From: Paenibacillus xylanexedens
GTDB lineage: Bacteria; Bacillota; Bacilli; Paenibacillales; Paenibacillaceae
Direction: 5' to 3'
Assembly: GCF_007676705.1 (NCBI RefSeq)
Contig: NZ_VEBF01000001.1
Location: 1,116,001 to 1,180,000 of the forward strand
Length of the DNA: 64,000 nt
The stretch's first letter is position 1, and each line of letters begins with the position of its first letter. The notes under the pieces are model-generated. The model saw only the letters and a list, made by a program, of their open reading frames with translations. It was not told the origin of the DNA and did no database searches. A program made the translations under genes and the position numbers. Below are positions 39,087 through 46,969 of the stretch, piece after piece.

Positions 39087-40160
39087 ATGACAACCCCTGA
39101 ATATCAGCCTCTGTCCTCCCTGATCTGGAAAAAGGACAAGCTTGAAATGCTTGACCAGCGTCTGCTGCCCGAAACGATCCTCATGTTGAAATTGTACACA
39201 CCTGAGGAAGTATGGGAATCTATTCACTCCATGAAAGTACGCGGTGCTCCGGCGATTGGTATCGCTGCTGCATTTGGTGTCGTATTGGGTGCCAAATCAT
39301 ACGATGGAATGACCATTCAAGGCTGGTTGGATCACGTAAAATCCATATGTGCTCATCTGGCTACTTCCCGTCCAACAGCGGTGAACCTGTTCTGGGCATT
39401 GGATCGCATGATGCAAAAAGCAAATGAGGTCGTTGAATCTGGTATGAGCTTGGAAGAGGGCATTGATGCTCTTGAAGTAGAAGCTCTGTTGATTCAGAAG
39501 GAAGACGAAGAAGTATGCCGCATGATCGGTGAGAATGCACTGCCTTTGTTCGAAGATGGTATGGGTGTACTCACCCACTGTAATGCAGGCGGACTGGCAA
39601 CAGCGAAATACGGTACGGCAACCGCTCCAATGTATCTCGCACAGGAACGCGGTATTCACCTGAAAGTATTTGCAGACGAGACTCGTCCCGTACTTCAGGG
39701 TGCACGCCTGACCGCGTTTGAGTTACAGCAGGCCGGCATCGACGTTACGCTGCTCTGTGATAACATGGCAGGCATGGTGATGTCCAAAGGTTGGATTCAA
39801 GCCGTTATTGTCGGAACAGACCGTGTTGCTGCAAATGGTGATGTAGCCAACAAAATCGGAACCTACAGTGTGGCGGTGCTTGCCAAAGCTCACAACATTC
39901 CGTTCTATGTAGCGAGCCCATTGTCAACCATCGACTTGTCCACTCCATCCGGAGACCTGATTCCAATTGAGGAACGCGCTGCCGAGGAAGTGACCGAAGG
40001 ATTTGGTAAGCGTACAGCACCACAAGGTATTAAAGTATTCAATCCAGCATTTGACGTAACGCCTAACGAATATGTAACAGCTATCATTACGGAGAAAGGC
40101 GTTGTTCGAGCACCTTTCAAGGAAAACCTGGCTGCCTTGTTCGCGAAGGAAGAAGCTTAA
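39087..40160 (+). CDS. mtnA: Methylthioribose-1-phosphate isomerase MtnA
   Basis: A 357-residue isomerase converting methylthioribose-1-phosphate to methylthioribulose-1-phosphate. Catalytic residues are visible: Cys in [16 protein letters not shown] and Asp in [18 protein letters not shown]. Substrate-loop [15 protein letters not shown] is also intact. The ATG at 39087 follows GGAGGT by six bases. It is the second gene of the mtnKA operon and is closed by a terminator. The remaining salvage genes (mtnW, X, B, D) are not in the window. Confidence 0.96.
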   Translation: MTTPEYQPLSSLIWKKDKLEMLDQRLLPETILMLKLYTPEEVWESIHSMKVRGAPAIGIAAAFGVVLGAKSYDGMTIQGWLDHVKSICAHLATSRPTAVNLFWALDRMMQKANEVVESGMSLEEGIDALEVEALLIQKEDEEVCRMIGENALPLFEDGMGVLTHCNAGGLATAKYGTATAPMYLAQERGIHLKVFADETRPVLQGARLTAFELQQAGIDVTLLCDNMAGMVMSKGWIQAVIVGTDRVAANGDVANKIGTYSVAVLAKAHNIPFYVASPLSTIDLSTPSGDLIPIEERAAEEVTEGFGKRTAPQGIKVFNPAFDVTPNEYVTAIITEKGVVRAPFKENLAALFAKEEA

Positions 40161-40238
40161 CTTAATAAAGTATTTAAGAAGAGTTCATTATAGAGTTAGT
40201 GGCTACGACGTGCCAGACTCTATATTAAGTTGCTAAAG

Positions 40239-40264
40239 AAGGGCTTCCCATAAGGGGAGCCCTT
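40239..40264 (+). terminator. Terminator of mtnKA
   Basis: AAGGGCTTCCC pairs with GGGGAGCCCTT around a four-base loop, followed by TTTTG on the plus strand. Confidence 0.87.
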
Positions 40265-40274
40265 TTGTTAGTCA

Positions 40275-40577
40275 TTAGATCATTTTCAATAATGCCTCTA
40301 CACCTGTCATACCAACCGTAATGCCCATGGCCTCGGCTTCTGTTGTCACCGACTCCATAGGTGCATGCAACAATTGCTCCAGTGTACGCACACCAACCGC
40401 CCGAGCTGCAATAATTTTGCGATCCCCGAGCTTCTCATTAAGTAATCCTACGTCGAGTGCTCCGCACATGATATATCCTTTGGATGTGTTAATGGTCAGC
40501 AACGTTGTTTTGGGTAGCTTAACTTCTACCCCTACCAATACATGCTCTCCAACTACAATGGGCTCCATCGTCACCAT
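40275..40577 (-). CDS. yunC: DUF1805 protein, YunC family
   Basis: A 100-residue protein of the YunC/DUF1805 family: VEVKLPKTTLLTINTSKGYIMCGALDVGLLNEKLGDRKIIAARAVGVRTLEQLLHAP. Conserved residues include the cysteine of IMCGALD. Function is unknown. The start is uncertain: AGGAGG is 14 bases from the ATG at 40577, and an in-frame ATT or the GTG at 40604 are alternatives. Parts of this gene and of its upstream region recur in a decayed copy at 41298-41378. Confidence 0.82.
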   Translation of the reverse strand: MVTMEPIVVGEHVLVGVEVKLPKTTLLTINTSKGYIMCGALDVGLLNEKLGDRKIIAARAVGVRTLEQLLHAPMESVTTEAEAMGITVGMTGVEALLKMI

Positions 40578-40972
40578 AATTTCCCGATCCACCTCCTCTT
40601 CCACAGGTCACGATATTTGTATGCCTCATTCTGAATTGTCGTGTGGACACCTGCCGTGTTTGAGAAAATGTAGGTACTTATAGTTCAAATACATTATTGG
40701 TTATTCTCCTCGCAGACTTAAATCGTAGTAATATGCTTTCATCGGAATATAAAAAGCCACCTCAGAAATGAGGCAGCTCTCATAATAGTCATCAATATTT
40801 TTGGGCGTCTATAAGTTCATCTCGGAGTTAACCATCTTTGATAACATTCCATCAGCTTCTCAAGTTTAGAAGATAGGATTTAATTTAAGTGGCCAAATAG
40901 CCTATCTATGCGGTTTATACCAAAGTGGAATGAAATAAAGTATCGTCCAAGGTGAGTCAAATTGGGCCTACC
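40578..40972. other. Intergenic region upstream of yunC
   Basis: About 395 bases. It holds the yunC leader (including the block at 40616-40654 that recurs near 41340) and a terminator-like hairpin at 40756-40777. The rest is AT-rich with no frame I can support. Confidence 0.45.
40756..40777 (-). terminator. Terminator-like hairpin
   Basis: GCCACCTCA at 40756-40764 pairs with TGAGGCAGC using wobble pairs, and the minus strand continues with TTTTT. It would end the small gene at 40973-41233, although it is 200 bases beyond its stop. Confidence 0.55.
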
Positions 40973-41233
40973 TTAAAACTTATGATCATCATCCTTTAAT
41001 CGCCTTATCTCCGTTAACTCTTTTCTAATTTCCAGTACACGTCTATGAAGTACACTACGGTCTATTGATTCAGCTACCAATTTTTTGAACGGGACATCCA
41101 AATCACTTAATTGCTCCTGAGCTAGTTTCTTTTTATGTATTGGTTTAACTTGAACTTTTGTAGTTTCAGGCTTGACAGGTTTCAATCTTTTCTGCTTCAT
41201 AATCTGTTCAAATACACTGTCCTCTTGACGCAT
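40973..41233 (-). CDS. Small basic hypothetical protein (86 aa)
   Basis: A charged, lysine- and glutamate-rich protein (KQKRLKPVKPETTKVQVKPIHKKK; RRVLEIRKELTEIRRLKDDD) with a helical C-terminus and no membrane segment. I do not recognise it. AAGGA lies nine bases before the ATG at 41233; the ATG at 41242 abuts that site. It is bracketed by yunC and the decayed copy of the yunC region, so it may have arrived with that duplication. Confidence 0.6.
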   Translation of the reverse strand: MRQEDSVFEQIMKQKRLKPVKPETTKVQVKPIHKKKLAQEQLSDLDVPFKKLVAESIDRSVLHRRVLEIRKELTEIRRLKDDDHKF

Positions 41234-41297
41234 GGTCTTCATTCCTTAATATGTGATGAACATATTGTATCATAACGAAAATGAGATACGATAGTTA

Positions 41298-41378
41298 CTC
41301 CGCACATGATATTTCCTTTGAAGGTCCATCGTCACCATAATTGTATGCCTCATTTTCAATTGTCGTATGGACACCTGC
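41298..41378 (-). pseudogene. Decayed partial copy of the yunC 5' region
   Basis: Three blocks match yunC and its upstream sequence in the same order and orientation: about 41298-41322 with 40460-40486, 41325-41342 with 40564-40581, and 41340-41378 with 40616-40654 (only a few substitutions each). Relative to the intact copy two internal segments of about 75 and 35 bases are missing, so no protein is encoded. This is a duplication remnant. Confidence 0.75.
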
Positions 41379-41532
41379 AGAAAGACGTGAATATTGGGTT
41401 GTTATTGTAACATTTTCCCAGTTTATCAACTCATTTTCTGCGTCTCTAGCACTATGATTATCACCTTTTTAATGATATAGTGTATTGAAGCGTTTTTTTG
41501 AGCTGACATATCTTTTAACGGGGCTGGGATGA

Positions 41533-42111
41533 ATGAAAGAAACCTTATCCAATCAAGAGGAAATCGGCTTTTTATTTAATGTCGATATACTTATTAAGAG
41601 CCGCTCAAATGCATTGGCACTGCAGTCCCTGTTGGAGTTCATAAACAAAGAGGAACAAATTGCGGACTTTCGGATTCAATCCGGCATAGAGCTTGGCAAA
41701 ATTATTGAAGCGACACTCCAGTCCAAGAAGGACTCCTTCGTCACACTTCACAACGAACGTAAAAAATCACAAGCCATCGCTGCACAGAAGGCGTCAACTG
41801 CAACTCAGACACCTGCCTCACCTGCTCCAGCCAAAACACAGAATCAGCAAGAAAAACCAGTTAGTGAGAAAAAAACTGCCCCCCCAACATCCAATGTTAC
41901 CGATGGAAATTCATTTGATGCGTGGATTGACACGCTCATTAAAGAGAATAAACTCACCCGTATTGTTGTCAATAACAAGAACGGTAAACATCAGAGTATT
42001 CCATGCCGCATTTTGAATTTTGATCGGGATACAAGTATTGTGAGTATCTACCATGTAGATGAAAAACAAGTGTACACGTTCCGGACCAATGAAATCGATG
42101 AATTTCTGTAA
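41533..42111 (+). CDS. Hypothetical protein with Ala/Pro/Gln linker (192 aa)
   Basis: A soluble protein in three parts: an N-terminal helical domain (about residues 1-75, IGFLFNVDILIKSRSNALALQSLLEFINKEEQIADFRIQSG), a low-complexity linker rich in Ala, Thr, Pro, Gln and Lys (about 76-125), and a C-terminal domain (about 128-192) whose beta pattern (IPCRILNFDRDTSIVSIYHVDEKQVYTFRTNEIDEF) is reminiscent of a small SH3- or Sm-like barrel. I do not recognise it. It has a GGGG-type site before the ATG and its own terminator. Confidence 0.78.
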   Translation: MKETLSNQEEIGFLFNVDILIKSRSNALALQSLLEFINKEEQIADFRIQSGIELGKIIEATLQSKKDSFVTLHNERKKSQAIAAQKASTATQTPASPAPAKTQNQQEKPVSEKKTAPPTSNVTDGNSFDAWIDTLIKENKLTRIVVNNKNGKHQSIPCRILNFDRDTSIVSIYHVDEKQVYTFRTNEIDEFL

Positions 42112-42130
42112 CTATGAGATCCAAAACATT

Positions 42131-42186
42131 AAAAAAGCAACTTACGTGGGAATTTCACATACAATTCTCACGCAAGTTGCTTTTTT
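42131..42186 (+). terminator. Long-stem terminator
   Basis: AAAAAAGCAACTT and AAGTTGCTTTTTT arms with further pairing (CGTGGGAATT/AATTCTCACG) form a long stem. A- and T-runs make it usable in both directions, for the 192-residue gene and the convergent DUF423 gene. Confidence 0.85.
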
Positions 42187-42264
42187 AATTGACGATTACG
42201 AATCAAGAAACAACTTATTTTTCATATAAACGGACTTCGAATTGGGGACTATTCTCTTCCTGAA

Positions 42265-42651
42265 TTAGGTGCGATCCTTACCTCGCTGCCATACGTCCAC
42301 TGCGAGTAACAGCCAACCAGCAATAAAGGCTACCCCACCAATTGGGGTGATGGCTCCCAAAATCTTGATACCTGAAATACTAAGCACATATAAGCTACCC
42401 GAGAACACGATAATTCCAATAAATAAAAGGCGAGCTGCCCACTTCAGTTTCGTAGATGCCCCAAGCTGACCAGCCGTCAAGCCGATAATGAGCAAAGCAA
42501 GTGCATGAATCATGTGATACTGCACACCAGTCTCATACGTAGCTATGGCAGCCGGTCCAATCGCATCCTTGAGCATGTGTGCACCAAACGCACCAATTGC
42601 CACAGATAACATGGTTAATATAGCTCCAAGCATCATCCATCTTCGTTGCAT
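42265..42651 (-). CDS. DUF423 family membrane protein (YwdK-like)
   Basis: A 128-residue protein with four transmembrane helices. The family signature is GAFGAHMLKD near the N-terminus and YETGVQYHMIHALALL in the second helix; SGSLYVLSISG and ITPIGGVAFIAGWLLL follow. Function is unknown. The ATG at 42651 has GGGAG nine bases upstream. It is a single gene. Confidence 0.9.
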   Translation of the reverse strand: MQRRWMMLGAILTMLSVAIGAFGAHMLKDAIGPAAIATYETGVQYHMIHALALLIIGLTAGQLGASTKLKWAARLLFIGIIVFSGSLYVLSISGIKILGAITPIGGVAFIAGWLLLAVDVWQRGKDRT

Positions 42652-42931
42652 GTAAGTTCTCTCCCTTAATTCAACTTTCACTCCCTTTATTGTAGCGAAT
42701 CCACTCCACCTTTACCAGTCGGCTCGGAGTTACGAAGAGTTATATGTCTGTTTATACTTACTAGTCCTATCCCTGCCCTATATATCATTGAAAACTGGCG
42801 TAAATCCTTGATTTTTATCGATAATTATGGAAAAGTAAACAGGTATGCGATCGTTCTATTTTAAGGAGAATCAATTCACACCGATTAGGTTAATCAATCA
42901 GTACAATGAGTAAGGGAGGGATATTACAATT

Positions 42932-43402
42932 ATGGATAATCACAATTCCTACAATTCAGGCTCCAACAACACGGATCAGAATGCTAACCATGCAGATCAA
43001 TACAATAACAATATCTATGAACCATACCCGCCGGATTATGAGAGGCAACCATTGGCTCCACTAAAACATTCTGGACCTGGAATCGCCAGCTTTGTCATTG
43101 GATTACTTGCGATCTTAGGTTATCTTCTGATATTCTTTATTGCCACCATGGCTGTAAACGAGTCGATCGGCGTTCTCACCCCGTTGCAGGCCGAAGAACT
43201 GGCCTTGCATCCAGCGGTCATTCTGGCTTCATTATCCATTCTGGTCTGCCTGATTCTCAATCTGGTCGGAAGCATCCTCGGAATCATTGGTCTTGTCCTT
43301 AAGAATCGAAAGAAAGTCTTTGCCATTATCGGGACCATATTAAATGGAATCATGATTCTGTTATTCGTTGGACTTATCTTGGTAGGCATGACGCTGATGT
43401 AA
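42932..43402 (+). CDS. DUF4190-like membrane protein with Asn-rich N-terminus
   Basis: A 156-residue protein. The first 45 residues are rich in Asn, Gln, Tyr and Pro (SYNSGSNNTDQNANHADQYN), then come three hydrophobic helices (about 48-72, 95-120 and 128-152). The last two contain the glycine pattern (LVGSILGIIGLVLKNRKK) seen in small DUF4190-type proteins. Function is unknown. AAGGGAGGG lies before the ATG. Confidence 0.8.
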   Translation: MDNHNSYNSGSNNTDQNANHADQYNNNIYEPYPPDYERQPLAPLKHSGPGIASFVIGLLAILGYLLIFFIATMAVNESIGVLTPLQAEELALHPAVILASLSILVCLILNLVGSILGIIGLVLKNRKKVFAIIGTILNGIMILLFVGLILVGMTLM

Positions 43403-43508
43403 CGGTTTGCATCAGCGTCATGTTTCCTTATAATTAAAATGAATGGGTTTACACATAAGTATAATCTATATTTTTCGCCAAAATTATTGTATTTCAAAGG
43501 AGATTGAC

Positions 43509-44357
43509 ATGTCACGAATCAAAATTTTTGCGGACAGCACAAGTGATCTGGCTCCAGAATGGGTCCAGCAGCACGATATCGGCATCATCCCCTTGTATGT
43601 GGTGTTCGGTGAAGAATCACTGAAAGACGGGGCTGAGATTAAGCCAGAGCAGCTATATGAGCGTGTCAGTCAAGATGGGCGTCTTCCCAAAACGGCTGCA
43701 CCTTCACCCGCTGATTTCATGACGGCATTTCAACCTTACATAGACCAAGGGGATGAAATTTTATATATCAGCTTATCCTCTGAACTTTCTTCTACTTACC
43801 AAAATGCACGACTCGCGAGTTCCGAGTTCCCGGAAGGTCGCATTTCTGTCATCGACTCACAGAATCTGTCATCAGGGATTGCTCTTATGGTAATGAAGGC
43901 TGTCCATGCGGCCGAGAAAGGACAAACCCTGAATCAGATTACACACCTGATTGAGGCAATGAAACCGAATGTGCGCACGGAGTTTGTCATCGATACTCTG
44001 GAGTATCTGCACAAAGGGGGACGCTGCTCAGGTATGCAGAACCTGATTGGAAGTCTGTTGAAAATCCGCCCTGTCATCCGGGTTACGGATGGCAAGATGG
44101 CCCCTGCATATAAAGTTCGCGGTAAAAGGGAGAAAGCCCTTGAACAAATGCTGCAAAACACGCTTAGTGCAAAGGATCAGATTGATCCAGACCTGCTGAT
44201 CGTTGTGCATACGATGGCTGAAGAGGATGCGCTCGACTTGCAGAGATCTTTGCAGGAGCAAACCGGTGCCCGGGTAGAACTGACCACTGCTGGTTGTGTT
44301 GTATGCAGTCATTGCGGTCCCAAAACCATCGGAATCATCTATAACACCGTTTTATAG
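43509..44357 (+). CDS. DegV family protein (fatty-acid binding)
   Basis: A 282-residue protein of the DegV/FakB family. It begins SRIKIFADSTSDLAPEW and has LYISLSSELSSTYQNA, the conserved lipid-pocket segments, and LEYLHKGGRCSGMQNLIGSLLKIRPVI. FakB proteins hold fatty acids for FakA kinase; not every DegV member has been tested. The ATG at 43509 follows AAAGGAG; an upstream in-frame ATG at 43443 has no such site. No fakA is adjacent. Confidence 0.93.
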   Translation: MSRIKIFADSTSDLAPEWVQQHDIGIIPLYVVFGEESLKDGAEIKPEQLYERVSQDGRLPKTAAPSPADFMTAFQPYIDQGDEILYISLSSELSSTYQNARLASSEFPEGRISVIDSQNLSSGIALMVMKAVHAAEKGQTLNQITHLIEAMKPNVRTEFVIDTLEYLHKGGRCSGMQNLIGSLLKIRPVIRVTDGKMAPAYKVRGKREKALEQMLQNTLSAKDQIDPDLLIVVHTMAEEDALDLQRSLQEQTGARVELTTAGCVVCSHCGPKTIGIIYNTVL

Positions 44358-44407
44358 AATTACACACAACATTATATAATATCCCAGAATCCTTCTCGTC
44401 TGGATTC

Positions 44408-44458
44408 TGTATCGGTATATTGGTCACATCTAACGATTGCGACCAATATACCGATACA
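44408..44458. repeat. Perfect 18-bp inverted repeat
   Basis: TGTATCGGTATATTGGTC at 44408-44425 is exactly complementary to 44441-44458, around a 15-base loop. No T-run follows on either side, so it is not an ordinary terminator; one lies separately at 44465-44502. Function unknown. Confidence 0.85.
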
Positions 44459-44464
44459 ACCTAA

Positions 44465-44502
44465 AAAGGGCATTCCGAGCTTCGTCGCTCAGGATGCCCT
44501 TT
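44465..44502 (-). terminator. Terminator of the pdaA-like gene
   Basis: AAAGGGCAT and ATGCCCTTT arms with GAGC/GCTC inside, followed on the minus strand by TTTTT. It lies beyond the deacetylase stop and between convergent genes. Confidence 0.82.
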
Positions 44503-44563
44503 ATATTAGCTAAACTTCGGAAAGACTTAAGTCTGGCTCATTGGTCATTATGATGATAATGGA

Positions 44564-45343
44564 TCAATAACTTTTGGTCCTCAGATCATCCAAACTTTTG
44601 AATGCGTATCCTTGCTTACGCGCCTCATCAATGATGGAACCCAGGGCTTCAGTGTTGTCTTTGGATACCGAATGAAGCAAAATGACAGCGCCCGGATGGA
44701 GTTGTTTAAGCACCTGTTGATGAGCATATTGTGCACCACGCTGCACATTGGTATCCCAGTCTTTGTAGGCAACAGACCAGAACACGTTCACATACCCTTG
44801 GGCATGACTCTCTGCGAGCGTACGATTGTTAAAAATTCCGCGCGGCGGTCGCAAAAAGGTCGCTTGTTGACCCGTCAGCCGATTCACCTCCGACTTGACC
44901 TTCTCCAGTTCCTCTCTAAGCTTCTCATTGGAGATGCGGGTCATATCCGGATGGCTCCATGAATGATTACCCACGATATGACCTTCAGCCGCCATGCGTT
45001 TAACCAACTCAGGTTGATCCTTTAGGTAGTGACCTGTCACAAAGAAAGCCGCAGGTACCTTCTTGGCACGCAAAACATCCAGTATCGCAGGCGTGAGTCC
45101 ATTCTCATACCCGTTATCAAACGTGAGATACAATTCCTTCTGTTTTGTATCCCCCAGGAAAATGGCATCGTTATGTTGTAAGATCGATTTAAAGCCTTCC
45201 TGATCAATCGAGGGCAGCTGACCGTTCTGGCTTTTCTTGAAGCCAAAGTGATAAGCTCCGGTAACCGGCGATGCTTCGACCTGTGCCGGAACCACACTGA
45301 TGGATAATAGCCCCAACAGTATGTATAGAACCATTCGCTTCAT
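44564..45343 (-). CDS. pdaA: Peptidoglycan delta-lactam de-N-acetylase (PdaA-like)
   Basis: A 259-residue exported polysaccharide deacetylase. A signal peptide spans about residues 1-25 (KRMVLYILLGLLSISVVPAQVEAS). Catalytic motifs: TFDNGYENG (metal Asp), HIVGNHSWSHPDM (His pair) and FLRPPRGIFN. In spores PdaA removes the N-acetyl group of muramic acid so that cortex muramic delta-lactam can form, which is required for germination (known). The ATG at 45343 has AGGAG eight bases upstream. Confidence 0.9.
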   Translation of the reverse strand: MKRMVLYILLGLLSISVVPAQVEASPVTGAYHFGFKKSQNGQLPSIDQEGFKSILQHNDAIFLGDTKQKELYLTFDNGYENGLTPAILDVLRAKKVPAAFFVTGHYLKDQPELVKRMAAEGHIVGNHSWSHPDMTRISNEKLREELEKVKSEVNRLTGQQATFLRPPRGIFNNRTLAESHAQGYVNVFWSVAYKDWDTNVQRGAQYAHQQVLKQLHPGAVILLHSVSKDNTEALGSIIDEARKQGYAFKSLDDLRTKSY

Positions 45344-45442
45344 TCTATCCGCTCCTGTTCCTGAAAAGATTTGGTTTGTCGTTTGCACACGAACACCTTC
45401 AGGTAATATGCCACAGGAACGGCTAATGTATGTAAATGCTCA

Positions 45443-45608
45443 TTAGGGCGTATCTTGAAACTCGCTGAAGTGCATCTTTTACTGCCTTTTCGCCCCTTGC
45501 TGCGTCACTTTCCCTTGACGTGCCCCGGCACGCCTGCGGAAAACTTCCTTGCTTGGAACGAAAATTCAGTAAAATCTGCTTCCTTCGGAGTTTTCAGACA
45601 CGCCCTAA
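45443..45608. mobile_element. 166-bp MITE-like element with long terminal inverted repeats
   Basis: TTAGGGCGTATCTTGAAACT at the left end matches the inverted right end (TTAGGGCGTGTCTGAAAACT), and similarity continues for about 50 bases on each side (both reach TTTTACTG and TTTTCG). The centre is GC-rich and encodes nothing. Its right end supplies the stop codon of the adjacent minus-strand gene. No transposase is nearby, so it would be non-autonomous. Confidence 0.75.
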
Positions 45609-46012
45609 TCGAAACGTTTATTTTCATGTTGTGGCGGAGTTTGATGGAACAATTCCAGCAAGGTCTGAGGTTTTCCACTGGAAGCGAGCCATTCTCTCAC
45701 AGTCTGTATGGCACGTGTCTGGCCATCTCCCCGATCACGCCATGTCAGCAGCTCTATCACTTTGATAATCAAGGCCGACATATTATGGTTATCCAGTTCA
45801 GACCGCTCCGCTCGCAGCTTATGATACAAAGCCTCCTGTTCCCAATCAAGTAGAATCTCATCACCGATGGTTGGCTTCATAAGCGTATACGCTCTGTCAC
45901 AACCCCCACAACGAACAGTACTTACTTGTTCGTGTATGAATTCTGCTCTTATATTCTGCTGGCAATCCGGGCATTTGAACCCAACCTCTATATTTTTAAT
46001 GTTTTCGCTCAT
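45605..46012 (-). CDS. Zinc-ribbon hypothetical protein, 3' end at the MITE
   Basis: A 135-residue protein. The N-terminus has two cysteine pairs (CPDCQQ and CGGCDR, 18 residues apart) that form a probable zinc ribbon. The rest is helical ([32 protein letters not shown]). I do not recognise it. AGGAGG precedes the ATG. The last sense codons (FD) abut the inverted repeat of the MITE-like element, whose first three bases are the TAG stop, so the original C-terminus may have been longer. Confidence 0.75.
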   Translation of the reverse strand: MSENIKNIEVGFKCPDCQQNIRAEFIHEQVSTVRCGGCDRAYTLMKPTIGDEILLDWEQEALYHKLRAERSELDNHNMSALIIKVIELLTWRDRGDGQTRAIQTVREWLASSGKPQTLLELFHQTPPQHENKRFD

Positions 46013-46163
46013 GACATTGTTCCTCCTGCTATGTATGTACTACATCTATACCCGATATTTTGTCGATTCACGCTTATGTATGAAGAAAACCACAAGGTGC
46101 TATAATCTTGAAAATATGTTAAAATATAATACAGATCATACCTATAGGAAGAGGCGGGATACC

Positions 46164-46802
46164 ATGTCGAAGGAAGAGCGTAATATAACCTGGCAATCAT
46201 CCAGCATTGATAGACAAGACCGGGAGAAACATAACGGCCATCATAGTCGAGCCATATGGTTCACCGGCTTATCCGGTGCAGGCAAATCATCTCTTGCATT
46301 TGCTCTGGAGCAGTATCTCTATGACCAAGGTGTACGCTGTTATGTTCTGGACGGGGATAATGTACGTCATGGGCTGAACCGCGATCTTGGTTTTACAGCT
46401 GCGGATCGTCAAGAAAATCTGCGCCGAATTGGGGAAGTATCCAAGTTAATGGTGGATGCCGGGTTGTTTGTAATTTCGGCCTTTATCTCTCCTCATGAAC
46501 AGGATCGGGAGATGGTTAGACAATTATTCGAACCGGATGATTTCATTGAAATCTATGTGCGCTGTTCGATTGAAGAATGTGAGCGACGTGATCCCAAAGG
46601 CCTTTACAAAAAAGCCCGCAATGGTGATATTCCGCATTTCACAGGCATTTCCGCCCCCTATGATGTACCGAAATCTCCTTCATTCATCATCGATACAGAG
46701 CAATGGTCCATTGAGGGAGCTGTGCAAGAGATCGTACAGCATTTGGAGCAGATCGGTGCTCTTCAGCTGCCGCTTCCTACGAAAACAGCCGTTGTTCATT
46801 AA
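46164..46802 (+). CDS. cysC: Adenylylsulfate (APS) kinase CysC
   Basis: A 212-residue kinase that phosphorylates APS to PAPS, the universal sulfate donor. Walker A is GLSGAGKSS, the APS-binding signature [16 protein letters not shown], then [13 protein letters not shown] and [27 protein letters not shown]. All family motifs are intact. It stands alone: no ATP sulfurylase or PAPS reductase is in the window. It converges on the lasso cluster, whose first gene is a PAPS-type sulfotransferase, so it may supply that enzyme (inference). A TATAAT lies about 60 bases upstream. Confidence 0.95.
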   Translation: MSKEERNITWQSSSIDRQDREKHNGHHSRAIWFTGLSGAGKSSLAFALEQYLYDQGVRCYVLDGDNVRHGLNRDLGFTAADRQENLRRIGEVSKLMVDAGLFVISAFISPHEQDREMVRQLFEPDDFIEIYVRCSIEECERRDPKGLYKKARNGDIPHFTGISAPYDVPKSPSFIIDTEQWSIEGAVQEIVQHLEQIGALQLPLPTKTAVVH

Positions 46803-46834
46803 TCCTTGCTCAATATACGAACCACCTACATGAA

Positions 46835-46858
46835 AGGCGCGCCCATCGTGGCGCGCCT
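46835..46858. terminator. GC-rich hairpin between cysC and the lasso exporter gene
   Basis: AGGCGCGCC at 46835-46843 pairs with GGCGCGCCT at 46850-46858; CTTTA follows on the plus strand. It separates two convergent genes; the T-run is weak. Confidence 0.65.
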
Positions 46859-46969
46859 CTTTACATGTGTCGTGCCTGATTATTCAATAAATAAACGAAT
46901 GAACAGAAGCAAATACATATGTCCCATACTCGGGTTTGAATTTTGGAATGGATTCTGCTATCCACCCTC

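Noticed and set aside
45867..46163. Long N-terminal extension of cysC
   Set aside because: The frame is open upstream but overlaps the divergent zinc-ribbon gene and its promoter; the APS kinase family starts near the ATG at 46164.
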